Shown: piece after piece, positions 59,608-64,000 of the stretch
Layout of the letters: each line of letters opens with the position of its first letter
Position numbering within the stretch: position 1 is the stretch's first letter
Assembly (NCBI RefSeq): GCF_037325665.1
Contig: NC_090246.1
Coordinates: 60,976,562 to 61,040,561 of the forward strand
Direction of reading: 5' to 3'
DNA from: Littorina saxatilis
Lineage: Eukaryota > Mollusca > Gastropoda > Littorinimorpha > Littorinidae
Length of the DNA: 64,000 nt
Made by a program: the position numbers and the translations under genes
The notes under the pieces: model-generated
What the model saw: the letters and a program-made list of their open reading frames with translations, nothing else
The model's database searches: none
Told to the model about the DNA's origin: nothing

Positions 59608-60924
59608 TCATGTTGTCCGGACTGATTTGCTCATCAGTCACGAAACAAGATTTCCATAATGAAGTTATAGAATCGTGTACATCTTTATTGCGCCGTCCGA
59701 CCAGTTTTTCAGAGCGTTCGCATGTGTGTTTGTGTGTGTGTTTGTTTAACGTTTTTGTTTAATGTGAAAAGGAGTATTTTTACTAATTTCTTGGGTAGTT
59801 GTATTTTTTTCCATTAATATGTAATTATAGCAAAGTTTACAATTTGAGTTTGTGGGTTACTGAATAGCCTGCGAATCTGCTTCAAGCATGGCAGGCTAGT
59901 ATTACGCAACCTCGGGTTGACTTTACTATTTGTAAATCGACACTTCTTCATCTCAGTGCACGTGTCAATTGTTATTTATTGATTTATTTGTTTTAACAAG
60001 CACTGTTTAAAACTGTTCTGTAAATAAATCTCTATGAATCTCCGCAGATGGAGAACAAACACTAATTGGTAGGCAGAATTGACCAATGAAAGCTGATTAT
60101 GTAAATAGGAGACAATGGCGGGAAGGTGCAGACCTTTTGGCATTTCGTGTGATCTCGACATTCACGCGTTGCAGTGAACTTTAGCTTTGTTACATCCTGT
60201 CTGCAGTGTCGTACAGTTGTGGCGAAATGAGTGCCATTTCAGTAATTGGTTGTCGTGAGACAAGAGGAATAAGAGGCTTGCCTAGTGACCACGGTTGTTG
60301 TTCGTTGCACGAACGCACGCAGACGATATTCAGTCTGCCTGTGGCGAACCGTCAGGTACGACGTGTACTCGTTGGGTACAAGTGCACCAAAGTTTGACAA
60401 GTGTCGTCGTCATGCATGACGGGTTAGGAGGTCTATGGTTGGAGGGGCGTTTTTAGTTGCTTTATAGGTGTTATAAAGAGACAATACTTACCGTAAATAT
60501 GGTTGTACATTTTGAAGTAATCAGGTCAGGATTTCAATTGAACAACTTTTTTTTAAGTACATTCGTTTTTGGGAGGAAAAAAAAGTGCCAAAACTGAAGT
60601 CAAATTAAAGACAGCTGACAAGGTTGTTGAAAGAACTGACTTTAAATACTCCAGCAATGGTTTGGGCAGAAAAGCCTACTGTAAATGTAATTGTCAGTAA
60701 TGTCACACAAATTCTTTATAATTCCCATCAGAAAACGAATGGATCAACATCTTTCAGGCTTTCATTTTCAAACTGATTTTGTTTGCAAGCCACCAGACAA
60801 CTTACTGAAAAATATATGTTTCAATATATGATCCACATAACATCAGAATATAGACAACCTTTCAGTAGCCTGTTATATGGTTGATTCTGTTTCAGCACGG
60901 ACAAAATGAAAAGAAAGGACCAGA
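59608..60924. other. Upstream region of FASN
   Basis: A CCAAT motif (near 60082) and an inverted one (near 60063) precede GC-richer sequence at 60100-60420. This could hold a promoter or non-coding first exon for FASN; nothing confirms it. No protein homology was recognised. Confidence 0.3.
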
Positions 60925-61510
60925 CAGACCTGTTTACCCTTACGATTTTGGCGTAATTTATTACGATTTTCTGCAAAAAATACGCCATTCCGCTATCCGT
61001 GTTAAGACTACGATTTTCATAAATAAATAAAAAGTAAAAAAAAATTTTTTTTTTTTTTTTTAATATTAATTCACATGTTTGGCATTGTTTTTTTCAATTG
61101 CAAAATGGGATGAAAAAGCACAAAACTGACCAGAGATCATAATCATGTCTGTCTGATGAGACGCTGGAGAGCCTTCTAGTGGTGAAGTCTCGCCCTCACT
61201 CATTCGGCAAGCGCAAGTACAGTAGAGAAGCGCTTGACACACTGAAAAAGGCCTACTACGAGCAAAAGAAAAAGAATCAGTGAATCATGTGCTTTTGATG
61301 TGATCTTTGAAATTATGATGACTACAAAAACTGACTGATGTGTTTTGTTTGTGAATAATGGATATATGTGCATGATTGCGTTTCGCAGACACAGTTGTCA
61401 TGTGCGTTGTAATTGGCGACGAATGCTGGATGATTACTATTTTTGTGCCAGGATTACTATTTTTGGGGCTGAGCATTACTCCAAAACACTTATGGGGGTA
61501 AACAGGTCTG
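60925..61510 (+). mobile_element. DNA transposon remnant with CAGACCTG ends and 6-bp duplication
   Basis: The 15-bp ends CAGACCTGTTTACCC are perfectly inverted and flanked by ACCAGA (60919-60924 and 61511-61516). Near 61158-61281 a short frame, DETLESLLVVKSRPHSFGKR, then YSREALDTLKKAYYEQKKKN and a stop, looks like the C-terminus of a transposase. It is the same family as 29306-30430, and a different internal deletion. Confidence 0.7.
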
Positions 61511-61618
61511 ACCAGATTGTTTTAGATCAAACTGCAACAAAATTTAAGAGTATTTCACTTTTCAGCATGTATTTTAATCAACTGAATACAACTCTTTTGC
61601 TGCAGATACGTTTTCAAG

Positions 61619-62274
61619 ATGCCAGCGCACGAAATGGAAGATGTGTTGCGGGGACAGGAGCCATGTCTTCCCTCCCAGCAGCAGAACGGAGCGGCAGTCA
61701 ACGGCAGTGGTGACAGTGCTGTGCCACATGTGTACGACATGAGCGAAGAAGTTGTCATTTCTGGCATCTCGGCTCGCTTGCCAGAATCTGACAACATGGA
61801 AGAGTTCCGTGAAAACCTGATGTCAGGCCGTGACATGGTCACTGAAGATGATCGCCGATGGCAACCAGGTAAAGGAAAATACAATGGAAATCAACAGGAT
61901 AATGTTGCCCTTCTTTCTCCGCAATCAAGAAAAGCTAAAGAAACTAAGATATGCATAGTAACTAACTAAACTAAAAACTTTTCCAATTTGTTTAGTTTAA
62001 TTTTAAGATCACATGTGAATCAGAATGTGTAAATGTCATTTGAAAACTCAAGTAAAGCGGGCTTTTGCTGTACCGCATTAGATTAAGTCAGTTACTTTAC
62101 CTTCTTTTCATCACATTTCAGGTTTGCACGGTCTACCACGACGCAATGGAAAGCTGAAAGACCTCAGTAAATTTGATGCCTCATTTTTTGGAGTGTCACC
62201 CAAGCAGGCTGATGCCATGGATCCACAGCTGAGACTGCTGCTGGAAACATCATATGAATGCATCGTTGACGCTG
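61619..62274 (+). CDS. FASN: Fatty acid synthase, N-terminal ketosynthase exons (continues beyond window)
   Basis: Coding exons are 61619-61868 and 62122-62274, with GT/AG borders and matching phase. The frame reads [20 protein letters not shown], then [20 protein letters not shown], then [20 protein letters not shown] and [18 protein letters not shown]. This follows the start of animal FASN, the multifunctional cytosolic enzyme that makes palmitate from acetyl- and malonyl-CoA. Only the beginning of the beta-ketoacyl synthase domain is present; its active-site Cys lies downstream. The first Met gives a 40-residue Gln/Gly/Asn-rich extension; Met41 aligns with the vertebrate start. An acceptor AG at 61604-61605 indicates an upstream non-coding exon. 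Confidence 0.94.
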
Positions 62275-62447
62275 GTGAGTTACCTAATTTAGCCTAGAAC
62301 TTTCAGTGATCTCAAATCTGAAGAATCAGTTTTTGTTCAAATCGCAACCTGTACCCTCCTACGAGTAGAATAGGATCAGCCTTCCGTCCTTTGGCCGCAT
62401 ATAACCTGCCTAGCACTAGCAGAAACCTGTCGTTTGGTAATCTGGTA

Positions 62448-62680
62448 CAGTAAAACCTGTCTCTAACGGACACCCTTGGGGAATGGTAATAGTGTCCCTA
62501 TTAGACAGGTGTCCCTTCTTCACAGGTGGAGGGGCCGGGGCAATATTTTACAAAGAGCACGTAAAATGAACAAGACACTTTTTGTAAGTCCTGTAGTATG
62601 TATTTATTGGATTGAACATGAGACTCACTGAAAATGTGAGTAAACAAATGATACATGTAGCAAACAACAACAACATCCCC

Positions 62681-62718
<38 letters not shown>

Positions 62719-63757
62719 TACCCCGTTCCCTACACACACTGTGCATTCAAACTTACGCAAGTCGGACGTCACAAAGCTAAAAATAGCTGACTTTTCATCA
62801 GTCATTCAACGGGAAATTCCGCAGTGTGTCTCGACCAAATTGGGTCAGCTCTTGTTTCATTCAGTTTTTCTAGTCTCAGCATAAATGCATGGAACAGAAA
62901 TTTAGCTGTGTTAACTATTGTTTCCTTCGAACGATTGCTTACAAAGAGAGAGAGATCAAGAGAGAGATTAGTAGGAGGGGGGAAGGGGGGAGTGGTAAAT
63001 GATAAATGGTTGCATTTTCTTACCTGTATAAGTGGTCCACTGACAGGCAGATTCTTCGATCTTGCAGTACAAAACCACTCCCATACCACGTTGTTCAGGT
63101 CTTCATATTGCGTTTTCCGACGTTTCACAGTTTTTTGGTCGATTCGCGCACCTGACTCCCATTCCTTCATCACGTCGTCTTTTTCGATTTGATCATCGCG
63201 ATCTGTGTTTTACCACATCCCATCTCCTTCGCCACATCTCGGCATGATTGGCCGCTATCTAGTTTTTTCAAGGCAGCGACACGCTGCTCTAAAGTCAACG
63301 CTTTTCTTTTTCCTGCTGGAGATTCCATTTTCAAACACAGTAGTCTACTGTTGCTTTTGGTTGTGACTGTATCCACAATGCGGAAAAGCGAAAGTGAGTG
63401 AAAGTGAGCGAAGCGAAAGTGAGTGAGCGAAAGTGGGTCTCCATGTAAACAAGCCACTGATTGGTCAGAAAAGGGACAGGACAACCAATCAACAACCATT
63501 TGTGCTACGGCTATGGCTGCCGAGCACTGACTGCATAACAGTCGAGTTTTCGAAGTTGCGTTTTTATGTATGTTGTGTCCGTTTGTGACAGTGTTTACAC
63601 TTCCTACGGTCCGAAAAATCGTGTCCGCGTCCGTAAGTGGCAGGTGTCCGCCCGTTAAAGGTTAGTTATTGTTGAAATCGTGTTCGTGCCATGATAAACT
63701 GTCCGTATGTAGCAGGTGGCCGTTACAACAAGGGTCCGTTAGAGACAGGTTTTACTG
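62448..63757 (-). mobile_element. Tigger/pogo-type DNA transposon, internally deleted
   Basis: The 24-bp ends, starting CAGTAAAACCTGTCTCTAAC, are inverted and bounded by TA (62446-62447 and 63758-63759). On minus, KRKALTLEQRVAALKKLDSG, then MGCGKTQIAMIK (about 63330-63185), is a CENP-B-type helix-turn-helix. MKEWESGARI, then QYEDLNNVVWEWFCTARSKN (63173-63040), is the second DNA-binding domain. The DDE catalytic part is absent. A (C)n tract lies at 62683-62718. It sits in the FASN intron after exon 62122-62274. Confidence 0.88.
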
Positions 63758-63942
63758 TATCCCCTTTCTTCTCAGATACAGTGTAATTCATTTTGGGAAA
63801 TAAATGGTTGTTCAACTTTATATTCAATGGTTGGTGGGCTCTTGTCTGGTTGGCATTGACTTTTATGTAGTTCTCAATTCAAGAGATTGTGGGTTTTAGT
63901 CTGTGTGTCTTTAATGCGTTTCTCTGTAGTGTCTTGTAAGTT

Positions 63943-64000
63943 TCTATATATATATACGACTTGTGTCTGTCTGTCTGTGTGTGTGTGTGTGTGTGTTCGC
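63943..64000 (+). mobile_element. Helitron 5' end, cut by window edge
   Basis: It starts TCTATATATATATACGACTT, then GTGTCTGTCTGTCTGTG, homologous to the Helitron start at 48292. The rest lies outside the window. Confidence 0.6.

Noticed and set aside
60206-60397. Small frame upstream of FASN as a separate gene
   Set aside because: Only 63 codons with no homology; more likely promoter or untranslated sequence.

Overview
The window reads as nuclear DNA of a marine gastropod mollusc, most likely a caenogastropod such as a periwinkle; the genus is a guess. The evidence is three intron-bearing animal housekeeping genes with animal-type splice signals, mollusc-style SINEs, Helitrons and short terminal-repeat elements, and long (GT)n, (CT)n and (C)n tracts. 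No bacterial operon, rRNA, tRNA, CRISPR, retrovirus or LTR element was recognised.

Host genes: (1) NDUFA6, the LYR-family subunit of respiratory complex I, lies on + with three exons between 9516 and 21537. (2) A LUC7-like U1 snRNP splicing factor lies on - with ten coding exons between 42379 and 27248; the exons sum to a clean 375-aa frame. (3) The 5' end of animal fatty acid synthase (FASN) lies on + from 61619, with two coding exons before the window ends. NDUFA6 and LUC7L converge tail to tail across 5.7 kb. LUC7L and FASN diverge across 19 kb.

Nearly everything else is transposable-element sediment, much of it nested. From 1 to 9.2 kb there is a small hAT-like element, a copy of a roughly 0.85 kb dispersed repeat (family A) split by a TTAA element and by an 8-bp-TSD element, and a 2.8 kb element inside a (GT)n tract that holds a LINE fragment and a 216-bp palindrome. 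NDUFA6 intron 1 holds family A, an L2/CR1-like LINE end and a structurally complete Tc1 element. NDUFA6 intron 2 holds the most unusual object: a 3952-bp element with arms of about 430 bp and a 3-bp TTT duplication. It carries transposase-like and XPG/FEN1-like nuclease sequence followed by a CXC cysteine domain, probably an Academ-type transposon. It sits inside family A and is itself split by a SINE-like repeat.

Between the first two genes are two SINEs with 13-15 bp duplications and a long-inverted-repeat element interrupted by a repeat (family D) rich in nuclear-receptor half-sites. LUC7L introns hold a BED-finger element with a 6-bp TSD, a second family D copy, family A and a 2.1 kb inverted-repeat pair. 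From 42.4 to 61.5 kb there are small elements, a 4.18 kb I-superfamily LINE with an uninterrupted 1300-codon ORF and a 10-bp TSD, a non-autonomous Helitron, further terminal-repeat elements, a local duplication around (CT)n, family A on the minus strand, and a second member of the 6-bp-TSD family. A Tigger/pogo remnant lies in the next FASN intron, and a second Helitron 5' end reaches the window edge.
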